34,377 nt of DNA from Lachnospiraceae bacterium (GTDB lineage: Bacteria > Bacillota > Clostridia > Lachnospirales > Lachnospiraceae), in contig JAJBTQ010000024.1 in the NCBI GenBank assembly GCA_020860755.1, positions 1 to 34,377 on the forward strand. The letters run 5' to 3'. The notes beneath the pieces were generated by a model. That model saw nothing but the letters and a program-made list of their open reading frames with translations, had not been told where the DNA came from and ran no database searches. Made by a program: the position numbers and the translations under genes. Positions within the stretch are counted from its first letter, which is position 1; every line of letters begins with the position of its first letter. Below are positions 1 to 7,985 of the stretch, piece after piece.

Positions 1-118
1 CACTTTTCAACTGTAAAGAGAGGTCGTTCGGAACTATATGAACCGAACTTCCTTGCTATAAGCTTGTATGACACAGTCAAGATGTATCATTCTGTATGAA
101 GTTTTCAGGGTATCATAT

Positions 119-190
119 TCCTCGATAGCTCAATGGTAGAGCCCGCGGCTGTTAACCGCGTTGTTGCAGGTTCGAGTCCCGCTCGGGGAG
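119..190 (+). tRNA. tRNA-Asn (anticodon GTT)
   Basis: The 72-nt sequence folds as a full cloverleaf. The acceptor stem pairs 119-125 with 183-189, with a T-G wobble, and G190 is the discriminator. The D stem is GCTC/GAGC, and the anticodon stem CGCGG/CCGCG encloses CTGTTAA, so the anticodon is GTT (Asn). CCA is not encoded and must be added afterwards. The T stem GCAGG/CCCGC has one A-C mismatch in the middle, slightly unusual but compatible with a working tRNA. A strong intrinsic terminator follows directly. In the 118 bases upstream I see no gene and no convincing promoter. Confidence 0.95.
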
Positions 191-192
191 TG

Positions 193-232
193 AAAAATCC
201 CGGTAAACTATATGTTTACCGGGATTTTTATT
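193..232 (+). terminator. Rho-independent terminator after tRNA-Asn
   Basis: A perfect 16-bp inverted repeat (193-208 with 214-229) has a 5-nt loop and runs into a T tract. The A-rich 5' flank means it could also work on the minus strand, for the gene ending at 274. Confidence 0.9.
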
Positions 233-273
233 TTGAAAGAAATAGCTTTGTGTTTAAAACCGGAACAGCTTAT

Positions 274-2142
274 TTATTGCTCCAGGCTCCACGATACGAT
301 GGTTCCGTTCTGATGTGAGATGTGGAGCCGGTCTCCGACTCCTACCAACAGGATGTCCTCGTGGTCGGCCACACTGATCTTATAGATCTCCTGATCCTCT
401 GTGATCAGATAGCAGTATGTGTTGCCGTTTATATCAATGAACTGTATGGAGGCGACGGTAATATCGGCCTCATCGGATGGAGCGCTTTCGTCAACGACAG
501 GGGCACTGCTTTCGGATATATCTGTGCTTTCCGTGTCGACAGGATTGGTATCGACGCTTTCGGCAGTATCGGTATCGTTGCTTTCGGCAGTGCCTGTGCC
601 AACGTCACTGTCTGTGGGGACAGATTCGACGCCTGTCGTGTCTTCTACGTTCTCTATAAGGCCTTCGGTTTCTTCTGCGTGGAGAAGCATTCGGTATTGG
701 TTGATGCACTCTTCCTGCGTAGATGCGGTGGCTACGATATTATACTGCTCCACGTTTACGGCAGCATACAGTTTCACCAGCCCGCTGGCATCCTTCATTA
801 CCATGATATAAGTAGGAGTGCCGTCCACATTGATCAGGGAGGGGAAGCTTGACTGGTAGCCCTTTTCCTGAACCTCACCCTCGGCTGCGTTCATGGCTGA
901 CTGTTCATCGGCGCCTGCGATCGTATAATAGTGCGTTTCACCGGTCCGCTCGTCGGAAAGGATAAATCCGATATTGGAGCTGTCATTGTTGATGGAGGTG
1001 ACTCCGGTATAGATCCAGATATCCCCGTCCTTGGCAACATATCCGTAATCAACAGCCGGAGGATCGTCATCCATTTCGGTGCGGGAATAGGTCGTGATCT
1101 GTTTACAGCCCTGCTTTCCGAAGAGGCTGTTCCAAAAACCGTTGGAGTAAAGACCGTACCAGTCATAATATTCACAGATATTGCTCCCGGTGTATACGAT
1201 ATCGACCCATTGGGGCACCTCGTCTACGGTATAATAATCCATGTCTCCGGTGGTTGGATCCATGATGATGGCTCCCTTGGGGACTTGTGCCTGAAACAGG
1301 CCGATCGTCGGTTCATAGACGGTGGTGATGTAATACGGATTTCCCTCCTCGTCAACCTCGAAATGCAGATCACCGGTGATCTTGGTCGGATAGTGGAAAT
1401 AAATGCGCCGCTCAGCGGTTTGGAAAAAGTATGCCGAGGGCACATATACCATTCCCACATCCAGAGGGTCATAGGATGCCGACATGGATACCGGATCTAC
1501 GGTGATGTATCCCGGGACACCGTTGGAACGATTGTTCCACCATTTCCAAAAGCCGGCATACTCGAGCTCGGATACTTTCACGGGTGATCCCTGATAGTCG
1601 ATCTGGGCGTAATCCGTAGAGACATTGTACTGGCTGACGACGCCGGATAACGTCCCAATCTCCCGGTCGCCCAGCATTTTTGCCGAGTCCGTATCCATCA
1701 GGGCGATAGAGTCTGTGCTGAGCGTCTGCTGCAGGTCTTCCTCAAAATCCGCGTCTTTGATGGAGATCACGGAGGCATAGCCGTGAGCGTGAAAGATTTT
1801 TGCGCCGCAGATCCCGGCTACGATCGCTGCGACGATGAGCGCCACAGGAACAAGCATGGCCGTCCGCTTTGCTCTGGTCGAACCCAGCTTCACGTAAAGG
1901 TTGATACAGATGGGAAGCGAGAGAATGATCAGCATCACCCAAAAATTCACAGACCGGATATTCAGCGGGACATACATGAAGTACAGCGCTATGAAGAGAA
2001 ATACAGCGGAGATAATGATCCCCGCGAGAGGCACCTTTCCCTTGTCGCTTGCCGTACTATTGTCATTCTGCTCCCAGACTGTGGAGTCATCGTCTTTATT
2101 GTTTCTGAAAAAACTCTGAAAAAATATATTTCCGAATCTCAT
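274..2142 (-). CDS. Membrane-anchored protein of unknown function, 622 aa
   Basis: I do not recognise a named family. The N-terminal ~35 residues are polar. Three hydrophobic segments follow (about 37-57, 64-86 and 94-115), then a large, probably extracytoplasmic region of about 385 residues rich in Tyr, Trp and Gly. Residues ~500-560 are a Ser/Thr/Asp/Glu-rich linker. The last ~60 residues form a compact beta-rich module beginning ITVASIQFID. The start ATG is supported by GGAG at the usual spacing. The gene stands alone, convergent to the tRNA and divergent from the AtuA operon. The linker and small C-terminal module suggest an envelope protein with a binding or sensing domain, but that is inference. 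Confidence 0.8.
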   Translation of the reverse strand: MRFGNIFFQSFFRNNKDDDSTVWEQNDNSTASDKGKVPLAGIIISAVFLFIALYFMYVPLNIRSVNFWVMLIILSLPICINLYVKLGSTRAKRTAMLVPVALIVAAIVAGICGAKIFHAHGYASVISIKDADFEEDLQQTLSTDSIALMDTDSAKMLGDREIGTLSGVVSQYNVSTDYAQIDYQGSPVKVSELEYAGFWKWWNNRSNGVPGYITVDPVSMSASYDPLDVGMVYVPSAYFFQTAERRIYFHYPTKITGDLHFEVDEEGNPYYITTVYEPTIGLFQAQVPKGAIIMDPTTGDMDYYTVDEVPQWVDIVYTGSNICEYYDWYGLYSNGFWNSLFGKQGCKQITTYSRTEMDDDPPAVDYGYVAKDGDIWIYTGVTSINNDSSNIGFILSDERTGETHYYTIAGADEQSAMNAAEGEVQEKGYQSSFPSLINVDGTPTYIMVMKDASGLVKLYAAVNVEQYNIVATASTQEECINQYRMLLHAEETEGLIENVEDTTGVESVPTDSDVGTGTAESNDTDTAESVDTNPVDTESTDISESSAPVVDESAPSDEADITVASIQFIDINGNTYCYLITEDQEIYKISVADHEDILLVGVGDRLHISHQNGTIVSWSLEQ

Positions 2143-2300
2143 ACTTTTCTCCGTATTCTATATTCAGGGAATGTTTGAAAACTTTATGATAAGCATACCT
2201 CAAAAACAGGAATTTGTACATGGTGAAAAATCAGTAAATTGATTGTATTTTGTGTTAAAGCAGGTGGAAATAAGATGGATGATCCGATTAAAAAACATTA

Positions 2301-2334
2301 TTGGTTTTAATTATGCATCGTCATGTATTATAAT
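2301..2334 (+). promoter_or_regulatory. Candidate promoter of the AtuA operon
   Basis: A good -10 hexamer TATAAT lies at 2329-2334, within an AT-rich stretch 34 bases before the first gene. No -35 at ideal spacing is evident: TTGGTT at 2301 is 22 bp away. The -10 is the main evidence. Confidence 0.45.
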
Positions 2335-2367
2335 TAACAATATAGACAACGGGCAGGAGGAATCAGA

Positions 2368-3726
2368 ATGAGGAAAGTGAGAATTGGTGCCGGAGCCGGA
2401 TATGCCGGGGATCGGATTGAGCCTGCAATTGATCTTATGAAACAAGGCAATTTGGATTATATTATTTTTGAATGTCTGGCGGAAAGGACCATATCGATCG
2501 CACAGCAAAGAAAGCGGAATAATCCGGATTTGGGTTATAATGATCTCTTTGAGTATCGCATGGATCAGATTTTGGATGCGTGGAGAGATTTTCCGGTGCG
2601 TATTATTACGAATATGGGCGCTGCCAATCCGAAAGCTGCCGCTGAAAAATGCAGAGAGATGGCTGACCAGAAAGGCCTTGAAGACATCAAAATTTTTTAT
2701 GTTACCGGAGATGACATTACAAGCAGATTAGATGAGTATATGGATTTTATTACGATGGAGACCAAAGAGCCGCTTTTGGCGATTCACGGGGACATTATCT
2801 CTGCCAACGGCTATATAGGCTCGGATGGCATCGTAGAAGCGCTTAAAATGGGGGCTGACATTGTGATCACGGGACGCGTCGCTGACCCGGCGTTGACATT
2901 AGCTCCCTTGATTTATGAATTCGGTTGGAGTATGAATGACTATACCCGATTGGGGCGTGGCATTCTCGCTGGCCATCTTTTGGAGTGCGCCGGTCAGGTG
3001 ACAGGCGGATATTATGCAGACCCTGGGTTTAAGGAGGTACCTGATCTGTGGAATTTGGGATTTCCGATAGCGGAGGTGGATGAGGATGGAGTCTGTACCA
3101 TTTCTAAATTGGAATCTGCCGGGGGAGCAGTTTTGGAAGATATCGTAAAAGAGCAGATTTTGTATGAGATTCAAGATCCGGAAAATTACTTTACGCCGGA
3201 TGTTGTCGCGGACTTTTCTCAGGTCAAAGTGGAGCAGACCGGAAAAAACCAGGTGACCATAACCGGGATCGATGGCAAGGCACCGAATGGATATTTTAAA
3301 ACCAGCGTAGGGTATCATGATTGTTTTATTGGCGAAGGGCAGATCAGTTATGGCGGCTCCAATGCCTTGCAAAAAGCTGAAATGGCACGGGATATTCTGG
3401 AGCATCGCTTCGCCATCACACAGTTGGAGTTTGAAGAGATCCGATATGATTATATCGGCATAAACTCTCTGTTTGGGGACAAGATTTCCCGCAGCATATC
3501 AAGCAAATTAAATCCTTCTGAAGAAAGTGTTGAAGTAAGGCTTCGGGTTGCTGCCCGGACACGGGATTTTTACACAGCTGAAAGAGTCGGCGGGGAAGTA
3601 GAAGCATTATATACCAACGGCCCCTGTGGAGGCGGTGGAGTAGAAAAGAGTGTCAAAGATGTTATTGGCATTGCATCCATCCTTATTCCGGCAGCTCATT
3701 TTTTAGTTGCGGCCGTGCCGGTATAA
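2368..3726 (+). CDS. AtuA-family protein (DUF1446)
   Basis: This 452-aa protein has the N-terminal GAGAGYAGDR signature and overall pattern of the acyclic terpene utilization AtuA family (DUF1446, Pfam PF07287). Members occur in citronellol/geraniol catabolism in Pseudomonas, but the reaction they catalyse is not established as far as I know. The RBS is GCAGGAGG, 7-8 bases before ATG. The next gene encodes the small AtuA-related module that, in the Pseudomonas-type proteins I recall, is fused to the C terminus. Here the protein is therefore split over two genes, probably as subunits of one complex. The third gene encodes a C-C hydrolase-family protein, so a terpene role is doubtful here and catabolism of an aromatic or polyketide-like compound is equally plausible. 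Confidence 0.85.
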   Translation: MRKVRIGAGAGYAGDRIEPAIDLMKQGNLDYIIFECLAERTISIAQQRKRNNPDLGYNDLFEYRMDQILDAWRDFPVRIITNMGAANPKAAAEKCREMADQKGLEDIKIFYVTGDDITSRLDEYMDFITMETKEPLLAIHGDIISANGYIGSDGIVEALKMGADIVITGRVADPALTLAPLIYEFGWSMNDYTRLGRGILAGHLLECAGQVTGGYYADPGFKEVPDLWNLGFPIAEVDEDGVCTISKLESAGGAVLEDIVKEQILYEIQDPENYFTPDVVADFSQVKVEQTGKNQVTITGIDGKAPNGYFKTSVGYHDCFIGEGQISYGGSNALQKAEMARDILEHRFAITQLEFEEIRYDYIGINSLFGDKISRSISSKLNPSEESVEVRLRVAARTRDFYTAERVGGEVEALYTNGPCGGGGVEKSVKDVIGIASILIPAAHFLVAAVPV

Positions 3727-3773
3727 GAGATATTGTAAACGATGAGAGGACGTATTTTGATAAGGAGGCGCAT

Positions 3774-4073
3774 ATGAAACTGAAAGAAATTGCTCATTCG
3801 AGAACAGGAGATAAAGGGAATATTTCAGTGATCTCCGTCATCGCGTATAAAGCAGAAGATTATGGCAGATTGTGCAGCCAAGTGACTGAGGAGAGAGTCA
3901 GAGACTATTTTTCGGAGATTGTAAAGGGGAACGTCACGCGCTATGAACTGCCTGGTATCTTTGCACTGAATTTTGTGATGGAAGATGCGCTAGGAGGCGG
4001 CGTAACGAGGTCGCTTGCAATTGATAAGCACGGGAAAACCCTGGGCTGCGCACTGCTTGAGATGGAAATTTAA
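3774..4073 (+). CDS. AtuA-related small protein
   Basis: This 99-aa protein begins MKLKEIAHSRTGDKGN. The SRTGDKGN block and the GGGVTRSLAIDKHGK segment are typical of the ferredoxin-fold-like module found at the end of fused AtuA proteins. It sits 47 bases after the AtuA-family gene and has an excellent AAGGAGG site 8 bases before ATG. The likely role is a partner subunit of the upstream AtuA protein. There are no Cys residues suited to an iron-sulfur cluster, so the 'ferredoxin' label refers to fold only. Confidence 0.8.
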   Translation: MKLKEIAHSRTGDKGNISVISVIAYKAEDYGRLCSQVTEERVRDYFSEIVKGNVTRYELPGIFALNFVMEDALGGGVTRSLAIDKHGKTLGCALLEMEI

Positions 4074-4119
4074 GGCGGAGCAGATCCGGTAGAAAACTAT
4101 ATAAATGAGGGTATAGGAT

Positions 4120-4941
4120 ATGAATGAATATAGCAGAGTCCCTGTTGCAGAAGAGGAAAAAAACCGCAGTTATTATAAGTACTTTATGCGAGAACTCAAA
4201 GATATTCCGGAGGTGAAACAAAAGGTTCTGGAACATCCTTTACTGCCGGAGGGAGACGGCTTGGAGCCGGAAGACAGAAATAAAATTTTTGAGCCGGGAA
4301 CCCTGCCGGATGAAATGGGTGTTTCGAAAATGAAGTCGGGGGGATATTGCTTTGCCAATCATACAAAATTTCCGGAGGCTAACGGAGAAATGCTCCAGTG
4401 GTGGTTTGCCTGGCATCCCTTGGAATGTCTGAGATATTCTATTTGGGATCCGCGTGACCATTATGAGGTGGCCGTTTCCGATAAAGACAGAAAAAAGCTG
4501 TTGGATCCGCAGGTGTCAAACCTTGAGAAATGTCAGAACGTACAGCATATGAACAAAGAGTCTGTCCTGCTCGGAACAGATCCCATTCAGGTGAACTTAT
4601 CTTTTAAAAAGCCGTCAGATATGGGGTTTGAAGAACAGTGGATCGGAACGGAAAAGTGCTCGTTTTTCCTTTGCGGAAATGTGATAAAACCAGAGGGAGA
4701 CGGCTTGCCGATTGTTCTTATGCATACAGCCCGGGATTTAGAGGATGGCTGTGAACTGCGCAGCAGGATATGGGTGGGGTACCAGATTGTCAACGGAGAG
4801 GTATGCTGTGTGGCCCCTGAAAATTTTGAACTGTCAGAAGAACAGCTTCGCAGCCAGCTCCAGCATCATTTTTTCGAATTTACCAATTTGGCAGAAATAT
4901 TGCCGGCTATATATGCGGAAGAAAAAGATCACTGGGAGTAA
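4120..4941 (+). CDS. DAPG hydrolase / phloretin hydrolase family protein
   Basis: At 273 aa this matches the size of PhlG-type 2,4-diacetylphloroglucinol hydrolases and of phloretin hydrolase from Eubacterium ramulus, zinc-dependent enzymes that cleave a C-C bond next to an aryl ketone. Visible family features are WWFAWHPLECLRYSIWDP with His99, the block MHTARDLEDGCELRSRIWVG with His202, and a C-terminal His249-xxx-Glu253 pair. From memory, these resemble the metal-binding His and HxxxE residues of PhlG. The RBS is weak to moderate (AGGAT region). As last gene of the AtuA operon it suggests degradation of a phenolic or acylated aromatic compound. The substrate cannot be read from sequence. 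Confidence 0.75.
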   Translation: MNEYSRVPVAEEEKNRSYYKYFMRELKDIPEVKQKVLEHPLLPEGDGLEPEDRNKIFEPGTLPDEMGVSKMKSGGYCFANHTKFPEANGEMLQWWFAWHPLECLRYSIWDPRDHYEVAVSDKDRKKLLDPQVSNLEKCQNVQHMNKESVLLGTDPIQVNLSFKKPSDMGFEEQWIGTEKCSFFLCGNVIKPEGDGLPIVLMHTARDLEDGCELRSRIWVGYQIVNGEVCCVAPENFELSEEQLRSQLQHHFFEFTNLAEILPAIYAEEKDHWE

Positions 4942-4983
4942 CATTTTCTTATCCGTTAATTGTCCCTGCCTTTATCTTTCTGT

Positions 4984-5012
4984 GTTACAATACAACATGA
5001 ATTGTCTACAAT
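4984..5012 (+). promoter_or_regulatory. Promoter of the sirtuin operon
   Basis: A -35 of GTTACA (4984-4989), a 17-bp spacer and a -10 of TACAAT (5007-5012) lie about 39 bases before the first start codon. Hexamers are imperfect but spacing is ideal. Confidence 0.5.
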
Positions 5013-5024
5013 AGACTTTGTAGA
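5005..5024. promoter_or_regulatory. Inverted repeat overlapping the -10 (candidate operator)
   Basis: The arms TCTACAA (5005-5011) and TTGTAGA (5018-5024) are perfect inverted repeats separated by 6 bp. The left arm covers the proposed -10 hexamer and the right arm covers the likely start site, so a bound repressor would block initiation. No regulator gene is adjacent. Confidence 0.45.
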
Positions 5025-5050
5025 TTTGCTTTAGGAGATTTATAAAGGTT

Positions 5051-5794
5051 ATGTTTGCACAAAATTCAAGTGGTAATAAGAAGGATAATCAGATTGTAAA
5101 ATTATACGATGCTTTGGAGGAGAGCGGTTTTTCCGTTGCGATCACCGGAGCGGGGATCTCGATCGCGGCCGGAGGAGTATCCTATGCGGGCATGGGAGCG
5201 CGCGGCGGTATAGGCATGATGGGGCGGAATCCTGAGAATATGTATAATGGGCTTTACCGGGTTTTCTTAAGCGCCGCGTTCGAGCACGGACCGACTGAGG
5301 CGCACAAGGCCCTTGCGCGATTGGAAGAGATGGGGAAATTACAGGGCATCATCACTACGAATGAGGACTGTATCCATACAATGGCCGGCTCCAAAAACGT
5401 GGCTGAGATCCAGGGCAGTTTTCAGATAAATACCTGCAACGACTGCGGGCATCGTGTCTACGACTATGAGATATGGAACCACGGAGAGATGCCAAGATGT
5501 CCGGAGTGCGGAGGTGTCCTGCTGCCGTACAATGTCTACAGCCATGTCGGACTGTGGGAAGAGGATGTGAAAAAAGCGCAGGAATGGATGAGCCAGGCGG
5601 ACCTGATCCTGATCATCGGCACATCGGGATATTTTGGATCGGTGTATTGGGATTACAGAAAACGAAATGCCAGGATCATTCAGATCAACCAGAAGCGGAC
5701 CCATTTTGACTCGATCGCCGAATTAAACATTCATCGGGACGCGGATCCGGTGTTTGAGGAATTGATGAAGCTGGAAGAAAGTGAGGAAAAATAA
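5051..5794 (+). CDS. Divergent Sir2-family protein lacking the catalytic His (SirTM-like)
   Basis: This 247-aa protein keeps the sirtuin core: GAGIS NAD-binding motif (33-37), TTNED with Asn104 and Asp106, a four-Cys zinc site (C129, C132, C150, C153), and GTS at 190-192. It lacks the canonical SGIPDFR segment, having SIAAGGVSYAGMG instead. The usual ELHGS catalytic motif reads EIQGS, so Gln121 replaces the catalytic His. As I recall, Gln here plus a TTN-x-D motif is characteristic of macrodomain-linked SirTM sirtuins, which ADP-ribosylate proteins and do not deacylate them. No macrodomain or GcvH-like gene is nearby. It leads a four-gene operon with only 2 bases before the next gene. AGGAG lies 13 bases from ATG, a long spacing. 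Ordinary deacetylation is unlikely; ADP-ribosyl transfer or NAD hydrolysis is inference. Confidence 0.85.
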   Translation: MFAQNSSGNKKDNQIVKLYDALEESGFSVAITGAGISIAAGGVSYAGMGARGGIGMMGRNPENMYNGLYRVFLSAAFEHGPTEAHKALARLEEMGKLQGIITTNEDCIHTMAGSKNVAEIQGSFQINTCNDCGHRVYDYEIWNHGEMPRCPECGGVLLPYNVYSHVGLWEEDVKKAQEWMSQADLILIIGTSGYFGSVYWDYRKRNARIIQINQKRTHFDSIAELNIHRDADPVFEELMKLEESEEK

Positions 5795-5796
5795 CG

Positions 5797-6483
5797 ATGA
5801 GTTCTTTTACCATACAGGGGAAGAAAGTAGATGTCTTGCCGGCCTCCGAGCCCGGAAGTCCCATAGTTTACCTGCATATGTTTGGCCGTGAAGGGGACAG
5901 GGTGTTTCAGGAATTACAAAATGAAAAGAGCCCGGATCTTACCCTGGTAGCCATCAGCAAATTGGATTGGAATCATGACATGGCGCCCTGGGAATGCCCG
6001 CCGCTTTCCAGAATGGATCAACCCTGCACCGGCGGGGCGGATGAGTATCTGGAGATGTTTATCCGGGAAATCCTGCCGGAAGCTGAAAAAGATATAGAGG
6101 GGGAGCCCGCGTGGCGAGGTATTTCCGGCTATTCTCTGGCCGGCTTATTTGCGGTGTATTCCATATATCGGACAGACCTCTTTTCCCGGGTTGCCACAAT
6201 GTCCGGTTCTCTGTGGTTTCCCGGGATCAAAGAATATATCTTTTCCCATGATCCGATGATCCGCCCGGATCATATGTATTTTTCGCTGGGGGATAAGGAG
6301 AGCAAATCCCGAAATTCTTATCTGAAAACCACGCAGGATAATACCGCGGAGATTCAGGCGTTTTATGCCGATCAGGGCATTGACTCGATATTTGTTCTGA
6401 ATCCGGGCAATCACTATGCCGGACCGGTAAAGCGGATGGCTGCCGGTATCGACTGGATCTTAAGGCGGGAAGGGACCGAATGA
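5797..6483 (+). CDS. Alpha/beta-hydrolase, esterase D family (IroE/BesA-like)
   Basis: This 228-aa protein has the nucleophile elbow GYSLAG with Ser113, followed by LFAVYSIYRTDLFSRVATMSGSLWF. That block is typical of the Esterase D family (PF00756), which includes siderophore esterases such as IroE and BesA. His206 in NPGNHYAG is the likely catalytic His, and the acid is probably in SLGDKES (D166 or E168). There is no signal peptide, so it is cytoplasmic. The start lies 2 bases after the sirtuin stop, and its own stop overlaps the start of the adenylation gene (ATGA), so translation is coupled. Siderophore hydrolysis is possible, but there are no siderophore synthesis or uptake genes here. 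Hydrolysis of an ester or amide made by the neighbours is the more economical guess. Confidence 0.8.
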   Translation: MSSFTIQGKKVDVLPASEPGSPIVYLHMFGREGDRVFQELQNEKSPDLTLVAISKLDWNHDMAPWECPPLSRMDQPCTGGADEYLEMFIREILPEAEKDIEGEPAWRGISGYSLAGLFAVYSIYRTDLFSRVATMSGSLWFPGIKEYIFSHDPMIRPDHMYFSLGDKESKSRNSYLKTTQDNTAEIQAFYADQGIDSIFVLNPGNHYAGPVKRMAAGIDWILRREGTE

Positions 6484-7985
6484 TCATGGATGCAATTTAT
6501 ACACTTTTTCAATCTGTGGTCGATTCTTATCCGGACGACCCGGCGATCATAGAAGATGACCGGGTGTTGACCTTTCAAGAGTTTTCCCATATGGTGGACC
6601 GGATCGCTTCCGGGTTTCCGGACGATATTCACAGTGTAGGCATTGTCATGCGCCATCGGGCAGAGATGATCGCCTCTATTTTTGCTGTGCTCAAATGCGG
6701 TGCCCGATATATCCCGGCAGAACCGGATTTTCCCACCGGACGGATCCGCGATATGATGACGGAAGCCGAGGTTGATTTTGTTCTGACCGAGCCCAGTTTT
6801 TTGTATAAACTGCAGGGATTTTCCACCAGGATGGCGGAAGCCGGATCCGGCGGAGGGGAGATGGCCGAAACAGACTGTGCGGAAGCGATAGATCCGGAAA
6901 GCCCCGCCTATGTTTTGTTTACGTCCGGGACAACGGGGCGCCCGAAAGGCGTCTGCGTTCGAAACCGCAATGTCTGCCATTATGTAAGAGCTTTTGAAAA
7001 CGAATTCCACCCCGGCCCCGGGGATGTTATGCTGCAGTATTCTGTCTGCTCGTTTGATATTTTTGTGGAGGAAGTGTTCGCCAGCCTGCTGAACGGAGCT
7101 GCTCTGGCAATCCCCTCGGATGCGGACAAAGAAAATGTTTTGGCGCTGATGTCCTTTGTCGCGAGGCATCAGGTAACTATCATATCCGGCTTTCCCTATC
7201 TGCTGGCCGAATTGAATCACCTGCCTGCGATCCCAGCCTCCCTGCGGCTTTTGATCAGCGGCGGTGACGTTTTGCGGGGGATCTATGTCGATAACCTGCT
7301 TTGTCAGGCGCAGGTTTATAATACCTACGGACCCTCTGAGACTACTGTCTGTGCGTCATATTACTGCTGCAATCAGGGAGGTGTCTTAGAGGATGGGACC
7401 TATCCCATCGGCCGGCCGGTCAAGGGAGTGGATATCCGCCTCCTGGATCAGTCCGGAAACGACGTTCCCGCCGGAGAGACCGGTGAGATCTGCATTTACG
7501 GTGATGGGGTATCCATGGGCTATATCGGAGACCACGAGGAGGAAAACCGGGCTTTTGTCACTCTGCCGGATGGCAGCGTTATGTACAGGAGCGGGGATCT
7601 GGGCTACTTTCTTCCGGACGGGAACCTGGCCTTTTTGCACCGGATGGATGACCAGATCATGATCTATGGCAAACGGGTGGAGACCGCAGAGGTGGAATCC
7701 CGGCTCTACCAGTGCAAAAACGTCCATCAGGCCGTGGTCCGGGCGATGGTCGATGACGAGGGGCTTTCTTATATGGTGGCCTATATCGTGCCCGCCGGGC
7801 CGAGCTTAAATATTTCCGGGATCAAAGAAGAGCTGGCGGAGAACCTTCCTTCGTTTATGATCCCCGAATTTTTTGTGGAAATCTCAAGTGTTCCCGTAAA
7901 TCCAAACGGAAAAACTGATGTAAAAAAATTGCCGATCGTAAGAAAAGGAGGCAGCCATCATGGAAATTCGGATACAGAAAGCTGA
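6480..7985 (+). CDS. Stand-alone amino-acid-type adenylation enzyme (ANL superfamily)
   Basis: This 501-aa protein has a complete set of NRPS-type adenylation motifs: A3 FTSGTTGRPKG (147-157), A4 region SFDIFVEEVF with Asp193 in the place that binds an alpha-amino group, A5 YGPSETT (283-289), A7 YRSGD (369-373), A8 HRMDDQIMIYGKR, and A10 NPNGKTD with catalytic Lys478. It has no carrier or condensation domain, and no separate carrier protein gene lies in the window. It should activate an amino acid as aminoacyl-AMP; the acceptor is unknown. The ATG overlaps the upstream stop (ATGA). Its last codons cover the ribosome site of the GNAT gene. Asp193 argues for an amino acid over a fatty or aryl acid. 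Confidence 0.85.
   Translation: MIMDAIYTLFQSVVDSYPDDPAIIEDDRVLTFQEFSHMVDRIASGFPDDIHSVGIVMRHRAEMIASIFAVLKCGARYIPAEPDFPTGRIRDMMTEAEVDFVLTEPSFLYKLQGFSTRMAEAGSGGGEMAETDCAEAIDPESPAYVLFTSGTTGRPKGVCVRNRNVCHYVRAFENEFHPGPGDVMLQYSVCSFDIFVEEVFASLLNGAALAIPSDADKENVLALMSFVARHQVTIISGFPYLLAELNHLPAIPASLRLLISGGDVLRGIYVDNLLCQAQVYNTYGPSETTVCASYYCCNQGGVLEDGTYPIGRPVKGVDIRLLDQSGNDVPAGETGEICIYGDGVSMGYIGDHEEENRAFVTLPDGSVMYRSGDLGYFLPDGNLAFLHRMDDQIMIYGKRVETAEVESRLYQCKNVHQAVVRAMVDDEGLSYMVAYIVPAGPSLNISGIKEELAENLPSFMIPEFFVEISSVPVNPNGKTDVKKLPIVRKGGSHHGNSDTES

Noticed and set aside
322-852. Long open frames on the plus strand across 322-852 and 931-1587
   Set aside because: They lie antisense to the 622-aa gene, lack ribosome sites, and their composition mirrors that gene's codon pattern.
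5797-7985. Siderophore cluster based on the IroE-like esterase and adenylation enzyme
   Set aside because: No carrier, condensation, aryl-acid synthesis, transporter or iron-box element is visible, and Asp193 argues for an amino acid substrate.
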